Assembly: GCF_006442965.1 (NCBI RefSeq)
Contig: NZ_VFWX01000004.1
Span: 62,001 to 126,000 of the forward strand
Direction of reading: 5' to 3'
Length of the DNA stretch: 64,000 nt
DNA from: Mesorhizobium sp. CU3
Lineage (GTDB): Bacteria > Pseudomonadota > Alphaproteobacteria > Rhizobiales > Rhizobiaceae
Shown: in pieces, positions 41,665 through 50,001 of the stretch
Layout: each line of letters opens with the position of its first letter
Numbering within the stretch: the first letter of the stretch is position 1
Position numbers and translations under genes: made by a program
The notes under the pieces: generated by a model
What the model saw: only the letters and a program-made list of their open reading frames with translations
Databases searched by the model: none
Told to the model about the DNA's origin: nothing

Positions 41665-42771
41665 ATGAACGCAGCCGACGGCCAGAAGATCGCCATGCGC
41701 GGGGCGGGTTATTACTCGGCCAACACCGTCGGCGCCAAATACGTCATCGACAGGGTCGGCGATCTCGTCGTCGGAGCCGTCGCCAAGATGCCCCGGCTGG
41801 CTGACGGCCAGCCCTTCGCCATCGCCGATTTCGGCGCCGCCGACGGCGGCACCTCGATGGACATGATGCGGCGGCTGATCGGCGCCATCCGCGCGACGGA
41901 ACCGGATCGCGCCATATCGATCACCTACACCGACCTGCCGCACAATGATTTCTCGACCCTGTTCCGGTTGAGCCAGGGGTTGCTTGGACCGTCCACTGAG
42001 GCTCCGCTGGCCGAGACCCCTGCCCTCTATATCTTCGGCAGCGGCACCAGCTTCTATCGCCAGATCGTGCCCGACAATTCGCTGTCCTTCGGCTTCTCCG
42101 CCACGGCCATGCACTGGATCAGCAAGCGGCCCTGCATGATCGCCGACCATGTCCAGGCGGTCGGCGCGGCCGAGGCCGAGCGCGAGCGGTTTCGCGCCCA
42201 GTCGCTACTGGATTGGGAGACGATCCTGCTTTCGAGAGCCCACGAGCTCAGGTCCGGCGGGCGGCTTGCGCTCGCCAATTTCTGCGTCGACGAAGAAGGC
42301 CGCTATCTCGGACATACGACCGGGGTCGACATGTTCGATTCTTTCGCGCGCCATTGGCGCGACCTGCTGCGTGCCGGGCGGATCGGCGAGAGCGAATATG
42401 TCAACGCGACGTTCCAGCAATTCTACAAGACGCCGGACGAGTTCGCGGCACCCTTCCGCGATCCCGCTTCATCGGTTTCGCGCGCCGGGCTGAAACTGGA
42501 GACGATGTTCACCATGGTGACGCCCTGCCCCTATGCCGAGGCATTCCGGACCCATGGCAACGCGCGGGATTTCGCCCAAGCCTATGTACCGACGTTGCGC
42601 TCCTGGTCCGAGACCGTCTTTGCCAACTCGCTCGACCCATCGCGTCCCGCGGCCGACCGCGCCGCGATCGTCGACGATCTCTACGGCGCCTATGAGGCCG
42701 ACGTGGCGCAAGCTCCCGAAGGCCACCGCATGGACTACGTCCACTGCGTGACGGAAATCGTCAAATCATAG
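41665..42771 (+). CDS. SABATH-type SAM-dependent carboxyl methyltransferase
   Basis: 368 residues, matching the plant family's usual 350-390. Motifs in plant order: GYYSANT (residues 15-21), SAM-binding IADFGAADGGTS (53-64), TDLPHNDFSTLFR (89-101), SFYRQIVPDNSLSFGFSATAMHWIS (129-153) and a C-terminal MFTMVTPCPYAEAFR. Plant members methylate the carboxyl of salicylate, jasmonate or indole-acetate, or xanthine nitrogens. The bacterial substrate is unknown; last gene of the rightward operon, so a small carboxylic acid from that pathway is likely. Converges on the FMN reductase gene. Confidence 0.87.
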   Translation: MNAADGQKIAMRGAGYYSANTVGAKYVIDRVGDLVVGAVAKMPRLADGQPFAIADFGAADGGTSMDMMRRLIGAIRATEPDRAISITYTDLPHNDFSTLFRLSQGLLGPSTEAPLAETPALYIFGSGTSFYRQIVPDNSLSFGFSATAMHWISKRPCMIADHVQAVGAAEAERERFRAQSLLDWETILLSRAHELRSGGRLALANFCVDEEGRYLGHTTGVDMFDSFARHWRDLLRAGRIGESEYVNATFQQFYKTPDEFAAPFRDPASSVSRAGLKLETMFTMVTPCPYAEAFRTHGNARDFAQAYVPTLRSWSETVFANSLDPSRPAADRAAIVDDLYGAYEADVAQAPEGHRMDYVHCVTEIVKS

Positions 42772-42790
42772 AGAAGCGAAGGCCGCGCGC

Positions 42791-43351
42791 TCACTCGGCG
42801 GCCAATCGAACGCCTGACCGGTTGCCGAGCTGAACCGCAACTTCGCCGACGGCTTGCGCCGCCCGCTTCAGGATCGGCTCGGAACGCAGCACGCCGTCGG
42901 TGAAATCCTTGTCGGTCGCGTAGATGGCCGTCGGCAGCGTGAACGCCTCGAAGAAACCGAACAGCGGCCTGAGCTGGTGCTCGACGATCAAGGCATGGCG
43001 CTCGCCGCCGCCGGTCGCCGTCAAAAGCACCGGTTTGCCCCGCAGCGCCGACGGATCGATCAGGTCGAAGAAATGCTTGAACAGGCCGGTATAGCTGCCC
43101 TTGTAGGTCGGCGAGCCGACGACGAGCACGTCGGCGGCGATCACTTGCGCCAGGATCGCCTGTGCCCTGGCGTCGAGATCGCGCGCCGATCTGGCACTGC
43201 CCAGCGACGGACCAACGTCGTCGATGTCGTAAGTGTGTCCCGCCAGACCATGCCGGTTGGCGATGTCCTGGACGATGAGATCGACGAAGGCGCGCGTCTT
43301 CGACGGGCGGGTGATGTTGCCGGAAAGGCCGACGACAGATGGGTTTGACAT
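42791..43351 (-). CDS. NADPH-dependent FMN reductase (MsuE/SsuE-like)
   Basis: 186 residues from the ATG at 43351; a much longer frame upstream is a shadow of sfnB. Flavodoxin-like fold with SGNITRPSKTRAFVDLI at the phosphate loop and VVGSPTYKGSYTGLFKHFFDLI, the signature of the sulfonate FMN reductases. It supplies reduced FMN to the two-component monooxygenases SsuD and SfnG encoded upstream in the same orientation. Last gene of the organosulfur cluster, about 100 bases after sfnB. Confidence 0.9.
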   Translation of the reverse strand: MSNPSVVGLSGNITRPSKTRAFVDLIVQDIANRHGLAGHTYDIDDVGPSLGSARSARDLDARAQAILAQVIAADVLVVGSPTYKGSYTGLFKHFFDLIDPSALRGKPVLLTATGGGERHALIVEHQLRPLFGFFEAFTLPTAIYATDKDFTDGVLRSEPILKRAAQAVGEVAVQLGNRSGVRLAAE

Positions 43352-43452
43352 GGGCAGACTCCGGATGGCTGCGGGATTGAGAGGCAGGCGACCCGGCGGG
43401 GCCACCTGGTTGATAAGACAGATCGAGGCCGGCGAAACGCGGCGTGCCGCGA

Positions 43453-44700
43453 TCAGCTCCAGGCGTGCAGCGGCGGATTTTCGCCGTTGAGGAAATACTT
43501 GCCGAGGATCGAATATTTCCAGCGTACCGGATCGTGCAGCGTGTGGGTGCGCGCATTGCGCCAATGCCGGTCGAGATTGTGCTCGGCCAGCGTCGAGCGC
43601 GTTCCCGCCAGCTCGAACAGCTTGTTGGTCGCAGCGATGGCGATCTCGGTCGAAAGGATCTTTGCCTCGGCGGTGACAATCTGCGCATGCGCCACCGTCT
43701 CGGTCGACGGCTCGGCAACCGCCTTGTCGATGGCGTGGCCGGCCTTTTCCAGCAGCGCCTGCGCGGCATGCAGCCGAAGCGTAAGATCGCCGACGGCCTG
43801 GATCGTGTAGGGATCGTCCCAGGCATTGTCGACGCCGCTGTCGACCCAGGCACGGCTCTTGGTCCTGACGAAATGAACCGTCTCGTCGATCGCCGCCTGT
43901 GCGATGCCGGTGTCGACCGCCACCTGGATGATCTGGAAGATGGCGCCGTCTGCGGTCGGCCTGTCGAAGCCCTTGTAGCCGGGCACGAGATGCGTCTTCG
44001 GCACCTTGACGTTGTCGATGATGACGGTGCCCGACAGCGTCGTGCGCTGGCCGAAGCTCGACCAGTCGTCGATCACCGTCAGCCCCGGCGCGCCGCGATC
44101 GGCGATCGCGTACCAGGCGCGGCCCTGGTCGTCGAGCGCCACGATCGGCACCAGATGCGCGAGCAGCGCGCCCGACGAATAGAATTTCTGGCCGTTGACG
44201 ATCACGTGGTCGCCGGCGTCGGTGAACTTGGTCTCGAAATCGACGGCGCGCTTGGAGCCGAACTCGGAAAAGGCGTTGCCGAAGCGCGTGCCCTTCAGCA
44301 CTTCGGCGAAGAGCAGCGCCTGCTGGTCGGGGTCGGAATTGGTGCGGATGGCGGCGACGACGCCGAGATGGTTCTGCGCGATCTGGCCGATCGAGGAATC
44401 GGCCGCCGAGATGATCTCGATCACCTTGGCCAAGGTCGCATAGGACACTTCCGGTCCACCGAAAGCCTTCGGCACGTTGATCGACCACAGGCCGCTCTGC
44501 GAGAAGGCGTCGAGCTCGGCCACCGGCCAGATCCGCTCGCGGTCGCGCTTGGAGGACTCCTTGACGAACTCGGCCGCCAGCCGGTGTGCTACGGCAATCG
44601 CCTCGGCGTCGTCCTTGATGATGTGCGCGGGCCCGGTGGGTCTGGCGACCGGCGGCACGGCGGCCGCGGCCTTGTCGGTCTTGACGTTGGACACAGTCAT
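43453..44700 (-). CDS. sfnB: SfnB-family acyl-CoA-dehydrogenase-like sulfur acquisition oxidoreductase
   Basis: 415 residues of the acyl-CoA dehydrogenase fold. AHIIKDDAEAIAVAHRLAAEF, SGLWSINVPKAFGGPEVSYATLAKVIEIISAADSSIGQIAQNHLG and KRAVDFETKFTDAGDHVIVNGQKFYSSGALLAHLVPIVALDD identify the SfnB subgroup, linked to dimethylsulfone and sulfonate use in pseudomonads. Related flavin-dependent C-S monooxygenases (DszC, TdsC-like) share the fold, so direct oxygenation of an organosulfur compound is possible. Between the ABC ATPase gene and the FMN reductase gene, all leftward. Confidence 0.88.
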   Translation of the reverse strand: MTVSNVKTDKAAAAVPPVARPTGPAHIIKDDAEAIAVAHRLAAEFVKESSKRDRERIWPVAELDAFSQSGLWSINVPKAFGGPEVSYATLAKVIEIISAADSSIGQIAQNHLGVVAAIRTNSDPDQQALLFAEVLKGTRFGNAFSEFGSKRAVDFETKFTDAGDHVIVNGQKFYSSGALLAHLVPIVALDDQGRAWYAIADRGAPGLTVIDDWSSFGQRTTLSGTVIIDNVKVPKTHLVPGYKGFDRPTADGAIFQIIQVAVDTGIAQAAIDETVHFVRTKSRAWVDSGVDNAWDDPYTIQAVGDLTLRLHAAQALLEKAGHAIDKAVAEPSTETVAHAQIVTAEAKILSTEIAIAATNKLFELAGTRSTLAEHNLDRHWRNARTHTLHDPVRWKYSILGKYFLNGENPPLHAWS

Positions 44701-44723
44701 TTCATTCTCCTTCGGATTTGTTT

Positions 44724-45515
44724 TCAGACGACGGCATGAAGGTGGTTGGGCGGCGCGGCGGGCGGCGCCTTTTGCCCGAGATAGAAGGCCCGGACATCCT
44801 CGCGCTGGCGAAGGCTGGCGGCGCCGCCCGAGAGAACCGAGACCCCGTTTTCGAGCACGGTGGCGTGGTCGGCATATTTGAGCGCGACGGCCGAGTTCTG
44901 CTCGGCGACCAGGATCGACAGGCCGGTCTCCTGGTTGAGCTTCTTCAGCGCCTGGAAGATGTCCTGGACGACCAGCGGCGCCAGCCCCATCGACGGTTCA
45001 TCGAGCACCAGCAGGCGCGGCCGCGACATCAGTGCCCGGCCGATCGCCGTCATCTGCTGCTCGCCGCCTGAGGTCAGGCCGGCAAGCGTCTTGCGCTTCT
45101 CGGCGAGCCGCGGAAAGAAAGCGTAGACCCGTTCGAGGTCCTGGTTGATCTCGGCGCGTCGGCCGCTACGACCGATGCCGCCGGAAACCAGGTTCTCCTC
45201 GACGGTGAGGCTCTTGAAGCAGTGGCGACCTTCCAGCACCTGGACGAGCCCGGCGCGCACCAGATCGCCCGGCTTGCGGCGGGTGACGTCGCCGCCATCG
45301 AACAGGATCGTGCCAGCATTGATCTGGCCGCGCTCGGCCGGCAGCAGGTTGGAGACCGCCTTCAGCGTCGTGCTCTTGCCGGCGCCGTTGGCTCCGAGCA
45401 GCGCCAGGATCTCGCCGCGCCTCAGCTCGAAGCTGACGCCATGCAGCGCAGTGATGGCGTGGTTGTAGCTGGCGTGGATAGCGTCCACGACAAGGATGAC
45501 GTCATTGCCCGGCAT
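44724..45515 (-). CDS. Liv-type ABC transporter ATP-binding protein (LivF-like), sulfur cluster
   Basis: 263 residues from the ATG at 45515, with AGGAAAG upstream; the frame extends to 45650 but that part overlaps the binding-protein gene. Walker A GANGAGKST, signature LTSGGEQQM, Walker B LLVLDEPSMGLAPLV. The loop LEGRHCFKSLTVEENL is typical of LivF. Powers import together with the LivG-like protein at 48972. C-terminal residues about 245-263 (QKAPPAAPPNHLHAVV) are an unusual Pro/His tail. Confidence 0.9.
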   Translation of the reverse strand: MPGNDVILVVDAIHASYNHAITALHGVSFELRRGEILALLGANGAGKSTTLKAVSNLLPAERGQINAGTILFDGGDVTRRKPGDLVRAGLVQVLEGRHCFKSLTVEENLVSGGIGRSGRRAEINQDLERVYAFFPRLAEKRKTLAGLTSGGEQQMTAIGRALMSRPRLLVLDEPSMGLAPLVVQDIFQALKKLNQETGLSILVAEQNSAVALKYADHATVLENGVSVLSGGAASLRQREDVRAFYLGQKAPPAAPPNHLHAVV

Positions 45516-45550
45516 CGCGCATCTTTCCTGGTTCTCGCAAGCAAGATGGC

Positions 45551-45573
45551 CGGGCGCCGGAAGCCGGCGCCCG
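45551..45573 (-). other. GC-rich stem-loop between binding-protein and LivF genes
   Basis: 10-base perfect stem CGGGCGCCGG/CCGGCGCCCG with loop AAG, ten bases after the binding-protein stop. Without a T-run it is more likely a 3' mRNA-stabilising element than a full terminator. Confidence 0.6.
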
Positions 45574-45582
45574 TTCCATCCA

Positions 45583-46923
45583 TCAGTTGGTGGCGGCGAC
45601 CGCGTCGGCATCGGCCGCAGTGCGCAGCTTGATGCCCTTCTCGGCCGCATAGGCCTCGGCCGACTTCTCGATGATAGGCCGCAGCAGAGCCCAGTCAGGC
45701 GCGATCCAGTCGGAGACGACGTTCCACTTCTTGCCGTCCCACTGCTGGAAGGTCACGTAGCCCTCGCCTTCGTGGTTGTCCCAGCTGACATTGATCGAGT
45801 GGAACAGGTCCTTGGCGCCGAGCGCCTCGACCTTGGCCGGGTCGAGCTTGAGGTGCTCGAAGCCCCAGCGGACTTCGTCGCCGGTCAGCGTGCGATGGCC
45901 GAACTTCTCCTGCGCGATGCGGATCGCCTCGACGTTCAGGATGCCGTTGACGATGCCCAGATTGTGGTAGACCGAGCCGATGCGCGACTTGTCCTCGAGG
46001 TTGCCCTTGCCGGCGCCGTAGACCGTCTTCACGATCTCCTGCACCACCGGGTAGCTGTTGCCCGAAGCCTGCGTGGTGATGGCGGTGTAGCCCTTGGCGG
46101 CGTCGCCGGCCGGGATGACGTCCTCTTCCGAGTTCGACCAGACATTGCCGACGATGTGGTCGACCGGATAGCCGACCTTCACCGCCGTCTTCAGCGCCAC
46201 CGGGTTCATCACGCCCCAGCCGCGCAGGACGACGAAGTCCGGCTTGGTGCGGCGGATGGTCAGCCACTGCGACTGCTGCTCGTTGCCGGGGTGCGGCACC
46301 TCGATCTGCTGCACGGTGAAGCCGTATTTCTGCGCCAGCAATTCATAGATCGGTATCGTCTCCTTGCCGTAGGGCGAGCCATGGTAGAGCACCACGATCT
46401 TCTTGCCCTTCAGCTTGTCGATGCCGCCTTCCTTGGCGGCGATGTAGTTCACGATGCCCGACGTCTCGCTGTAGGGGTTCAGCAGCAGCGGAAACACATA
46501 AGGGAACACGCGCCCGTCGGTGGAATCGGTGCGGCCGTGGTTGACCGTGATCAGCGGCACCTTGTCGGCTGTGATGCGGTCGATCATGGCATAGGCGATG
46601 CCGACCGAGAGCGGGTTCCAGGCGGCAGCACCAGCATGGCTCTTCTGCCGCTCGTAGCATTCGACGCCGCGCTCGACCTCATACTGGGTCTCGCACTCGT
46701 CCCAGGTCAGCTTGACGCCGTTGACGCCGCCGTCGCGGATGTTGATCAGGTTGAGATAGTCGATGAAGCCGCCGAAGAAGCCGGTGCCGCCGGCCGCGTA
46801 AGGCCCGACGCGATAGCTTTGCAGCGGGAAATACTGCTCGTCGGCATGGGCGGCCGGCAGGGCCACCGACACCGCCAGCGCCGCCGACAGCGCGACCGCC
46901 TTGACTGTGGTGAAGAAGCTCAT
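45583..46923 (-). CDS. Periplasmic substrate-binding protein of a Liv-type ABC transporter, sulfur cluster
   Basis: 446 residues. Sec signal peptide about 1-27 (VALSAALAVSVALPAAHA|DE). Type-1 periplasmic-binding fold of the branched-chain amino-acid group: QSYRVGPYAAGG, GRVFPYVFPLLLNPYSETSGIVNYIA, KIVVLYHGSPYGKETIPIYELLAQKYG. Encoded between two organosulfur oxygenase groups, so the ligand is probably a sulfone, sulfonate or related compound rather than an amino acid; inference. Stem-loop follows the stop. Confidence 0.87.
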   Translation of the reverse strand: MSFFTTVKAVALSAALAVSVALPAAHADEQYFPLQSYRVGPYAAGGTGFFGGFIDYLNLINIRDGGVNGVKLTWDECETQYEVERGVECYERQKSHAGAAAWNPLSVGIAYAMIDRITADKVPLITVNHGRTDSTDGRVFPYVFPLLLNPYSETSGIVNYIAAKEGGIDKLKGKKIVVLYHGSPYGKETIPIYELLAQKYGFTVQQIEVPHPGNEQQSQWLTIRRTKPDFVVLRGWGVMNPVALKTAVKVGYPVDHIVGNVWSNSEEDVIPAGDAAKGYTAITTQASGNSYPVVQEIVKTVYGAGKGNLEDKSRIGSVYHNLGIVNGILNVEAIRIAQEKFGHRTLTGDEVRWGFEHLKLDPAKVEALGAKDLFHSINVSWDNHEGEGYVTFQQWDGKKWNVVSDWIAPDWALLRPIIEKSAEAYAAEKGIKLRTAADADAVAATN

Positions 46924-47016
46924 GGTTCGAAGTACTCCAGTATGGGCTTTGGTTTTTGCCCTGGTTCATTTTCCGAATGTCTGCAGTGGCTTGGAGAGCG
47001 TTGCTCCCAAGCCGGC

Positions 47017-48072
47017 TCAGCTCGATTGCCAGGCGAGCAGAAGCCGTCTCCGGACCCTGTCCCACAGGGCGACCAGCCCGTCCGGTTCCAGGATCAGAAA
47101 GAGGATGATGAGGGCGCCGAGCACGATGCGCTGGCTCATGTCGAGCACGCCGGAATCGAACACATCGCCGAGCAGGAAACTGCCGAGGCGCGACAGCGCC
47201 AGCGGAAAGACGACGATGAGCGCGGCACCAAGAAACGCGCCACGGATCGAGGCGAGCCCGCCGATGATGATGACGAACAGGATCTGGAACGAGCGGTCGA
47301 GATCGAAGCCTGCCGGCTCGACGGTCCTGAGGTAAGCGAAGGCCCAGATGACGCCGGCAACGCCGATGATGAAGGACGAGATGGCGAAGGCGAGCAGCTT
47401 GGTCTTCAGCACCGGAATGCCGATGATGCGCGCCGCCGTCTCATTGTCCCGGATGGCGATGAAGTTGCGCCCGGTCTGCGAGATGACCAGCCGGTGCGCG
47501 AGGAATGTGATGATGACGACGACGGTCAGCGCGAACAAGTAGCGGCCCACCGCGCCGTCGAACTCGAAGCCGGCGATGAACAGCTTTGGCGCGTCGATGA
47601 CACCGGAGGCCGAGTCGTTGGAGAACCAGCTGAATTTGGTCAGCGCCCATTGCACGAAGAACTGCGCGGCAAGCGTCGAGACTGCAAGGTAAAAGCCGCG
47701 CAGCCGCAGGCTGGGCAGGCCGAAGACGATGCCGATGGCGGCCGCGACGATGCCGGAGAAGACGATGCTGGCAACGAGCGGCAGGCCCTCGACACGCAGG
47801 TTGAAATTATAGGCGGCAAAGGCGCCGGCGGCCATAAAAGCAGCACTGCCGAGCGACACCTGGCCGGCATAGCCGGTAAGGATGTTCAAGCCCACGCCGG
47901 CCAGGCTGAGCGCCAGGAAAGGCAGCAGGATCGCCTCGAACAAATAGGACCCGCCGACCAGTGGCACGACGATATAGGCGAAGCTGACGACAAGGAGCGG
48001 CGCCAGCCAGCTTGGCAGGCTTGTGCCCTTGGACAATTCGGTCGCGGACAAGTCGGTTGCGATCGCGCTCAC
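47017..48072 (-). CDS. Liv-type ABC permease (LivM-like), sulfur cluster
   Basis: 351 residues with nine to ten hydrophobic segments. LivM signatures: LSLAGVGLNILTGYAGQVSLGSAAFMAAGAFAAY near the N-terminus and IIGGLASIRGAFLGAALIVVFP towards the C-terminus, the EAA-like loop region being INETAARIIGIPVLKTKLLAF-type (here DNETAARIIGIPV). Follows the LivH-like gene after three bases. Confidence 0.9.
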   Translation of the reverse strand: MSAIATDLSATELSKGTSLPSWLAPLLVVSFAYIVVPLVGGSYLFEAILLPFLALSLAGVGLNILTGYAGQVSLGSAAFMAAGAFAAYNFNLRVEGLPLVASIVFSGIVAAAIGIVFGLPSLRLRGFYLAVSTLAAQFFVQWALTKFSWFSNDSASGVIDAPKLFIAGFEFDGAVGRYLFALTVVVIITFLAHRLVISQTGRNFIAIRDNETAARIIGIPVLKTKLLAFAISSFIIGVAGVIWAFAYLRTVEPAGFDLDRSFQILFVIIIGGLASIRGAFLGAALIVVFPLALSRLGSFLLGDVFDSGVLDMSQRIVLGALIILFLILEPDGLVALWDRVRRRLLLAWQSS

Positions 48073-48075
48073 GGC

Positions 48076-48975
48076 TCAGACCCTTTCGACGAGTTTCTGG
48101 CCGAACAGGCCGGAGGGACGGATCAGCAGGAAGACGAGCGCCACGACATAGGCGAACCAGCTTTCGATGCCGCCACCGAAATAGTCGCCGATATAGACCT
48201 CGGCGAGCTTCTCGCTGGCGCCGATCAGAAGCCCGCCGACGATGGCGCCAAGGATGGAATCGAAGCCGCCGAGCACCAGCACCGGCAGCGCCTTCAGCAC
48301 CACCAGCGAGAGCGAGAACTGGACGCCGAGACGCGCGCCCCAGAGCAGCCCGGCCACCAGCGCGACGAGGCCGGCCGCGGCCCACACGCTTGCCCAGATC
48401 AGCGGCAGCCTGAGACCGACGGCAAGGGCGGCGAACTGGTCGTCGGCGACGGCGCGAAAGCTCAGGCCGATGCGGGTGTAGCGGAAGAACAACGACAACA
48501 AGAGCACCATGGCTGCGGCCACCGCGGCGGCGAAGATGTCGAACTGGCTGATCAGCACGCCGCCGACTTCCAGCGGCACGTCCTCGATGCCGAGCTCCAG
48601 GCCGTGCACCTGCGTGCCCCAGATCAGCTGGGCCGCGCCTTCAATGATGTAGGACAGGCCGAGGGTGGCCATGAACAGCGTGATCGGCGGCTTGTTGGTC
48701 AGCGGCCGCAGCACCGCGCGCTCGATACCGATGCCGAGCGCCACCATGATCGCGAAGGTGACGGCCAGAGCCAGCGCGAACGGCACGCCGCGCTCGACCA
48801 GGCTGACGAAAGTGAGTGCTGCGAAGAGCAGCAGCGCCCCTTGCGCGAAGTTGAGCACGCCGGACGTCTTGTAGATCAGCACGAAGCCGATCGCGACCAG
48901 CGAGTACATGACGCCCGACAGCAGCCCGCCGGTCAGCACTTCGAGGAAGAACTGGTAGTCGAAGTCGGCGATCAT
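48076..48975 (-). CDS. Liv-type ABC permease (LivH-like), sulfur cluster
   Basis: 299 residues, about eight helices. LivH signatures: LTGGLLSGVMYSLVAIGFVLIYKTSGVLNFAQGALLLFAA and LGGFDSILGAIVGGLLIGASEKLAEVYI. Starts inside the stop of the LivG-like gene (ATGA) and is followed by the LivM-like gene after three bases. Confidence 0.9.
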   Translation of the reverse strand: MIADFDYQFFLEVLTGGLLSGVMYSLVAIGFVLIYKTSGVLNFAQGALLLFAALTFVSLVERGVPFALALAVTFAIMVALGIGIERAVLRPLTNKPPITLFMATLGLSYIIEGAAQLIWGTQVHGLELGIEDVPLEVGGVLISQFDIFAAAVAAAMVLLLSLFFRYTRIGLSFRAVADDQFAALAVGLRLPLIWASVWAAAGLVALVAGLLWGARLGVQFSLSLVVLKALPVLVLGGFDSILGAIVGGLLIGASEKLAEVYIGDYFGGGIESWFAYVVALVFLLIRPSGLFGQKLVERV

Positions 48976-49886
48976 ATGCCTGCCCCCTCTTCATTCTCGG
49001 AGGCGACGCCGAGATAGGCGTCGATGACGCGCTGGTCGTTGCGGATCTCGTCCGGCGTGCCGTCGGCGATCTTGCGGCCGTAGTCGAGCACGGCGATGCG
49101 GTCGGAAAGGCCCATGACGACGCCGACATCGTGCTCGATCAGCACCACGGTGGTGGCGAAGCGGTCGCGCGCGGCGCGCACATAGGCCGCCATTTCGCTC
49201 TTCTCGCCGGCCGTCATGCCGGCCATCGGCTCGTCGAGCAGAAGCAGCCGCGGCTCGGCGACCAGCGCTCGCGCCAACTCGACCCGCTTCTGCAGCCCGT
49301 ATGGCAAGGTGCCGGCAAGCCGGTCGCGCACGTGCGTCAGTTGCAGGAAGTCGAGGATCTGTTCGGCGCGGCCGCGCTGCTCGGCCCGCTCTCGGCGCGA
49401 GCGGCCGAGCCCGAGGATCTGGCCGGCGAAGTTGGACCTCGTCTTGTAGGCGAGACCCGACGCGACATTGTCGAGCACGTCGAGGCCCTTGAACAGAGCA
49501 AGGTTCTGGAAGGTGCGGGCGACGCCCAGCCGCGCCAGACGCTGCGTCGGAACCTGGGCATAGCGCGCGCCGTGCAGCGCGACATGGCCGCGATCGGCCC
49601 GGTAGACGCCGCTGATGACATTGATCAGCGAGCTCTTGCCGGCGCCGTTCGGCCCGATGATGGCGCGTATCTCGCCCGGCCGTACCGAAAGATCGACATC
49701 GGCCAGCGCCACCACACCGCCGAACGACAGGCCGATGCCTTCCAGCGCAAGCAGCGCCGGCGAAGCCTCGATCGATGCCGACCCGTCCTTGTGCGCCGGC
49801 TGCCCATCCGGCAGCCCGCGCGCCAGGATTTCCGGCGCATAGACCGAAGCCTCGGCCACTCCAAAGGCATAGTTGGCGATCGGCAT
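48972..49886 (-). CDS. Liv-type ABC transporter ATP-binding protein (LivG-like), sulfur cluster
   Basis: 304 residues from the ATG at 49886; an upstream in-frame extension to 50066 is Arg-rich and lacks a ribosome site. A ~45-residue N-terminal extension (YAFGVAEASVYAPEILARGLPDG) precedes the ATPase domain, longer than usual for LivG. Walker A GPNGAGKSS, LivG-type VARTFQNLALFKGLDVLDNV, Walker B LLLLDEPMAGMT; the signature is LPYGLQKRVELARAL. First gene of the transporter block, after sfnG. Confidence 0.9.
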   Translation of the reverse strand: MPIANYAFGVAEASVYAPEILARGLPDGQPAHKDGSASIEASPALLALEGIGLSFGGVVALADVDLSVRPGEIRAIIGPNGAGKSSLINVISGVYRADRGHVALHGARYAQVPTQRLARLGVARTFQNLALFKGLDVLDNVASGLAYKTRSNFAGQILGLGRSRRERAEQRGRAEQILDFLQLTHVRDRLAGTLPYGLQKRVELARALVAEPRLLLLDEPMAGMTAGEKSEMAAYVRAARDRFATTVVLIEHDVGVVMGLSDRIAVLDYGRKIADGTPDEIRNDQRVIDAYLGVASENEEGAGI

Positions 49887-50001
49887 TTCCGGACGTCCTC
49901 GGCGTTTTCGTGGCGCGCGAAAGCCCGTTGCCGCCCGAGGGCTCGGGCGCGCAGGGCAATCGCGATTTTGCCGGCCGGCTCTTCCGGCCAATGACGGTCG
50001 G

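Noticed and set aside
43352..44488. In-frame extension of the FMN reductase to a 565-residue protein
   Set aside because: The extension is a shadow of sfnB; the reductase begins naturally at the ATG at 43351.
45496..49017. 1173-codon plus-strand frame across the sulfur-cluster transporter
   Set aside because: Long antisense frames are expected at this GC content; the minus strand encodes a complete Liv-type transporter and the plus translation is dominated by Arg, Asp and Gln.
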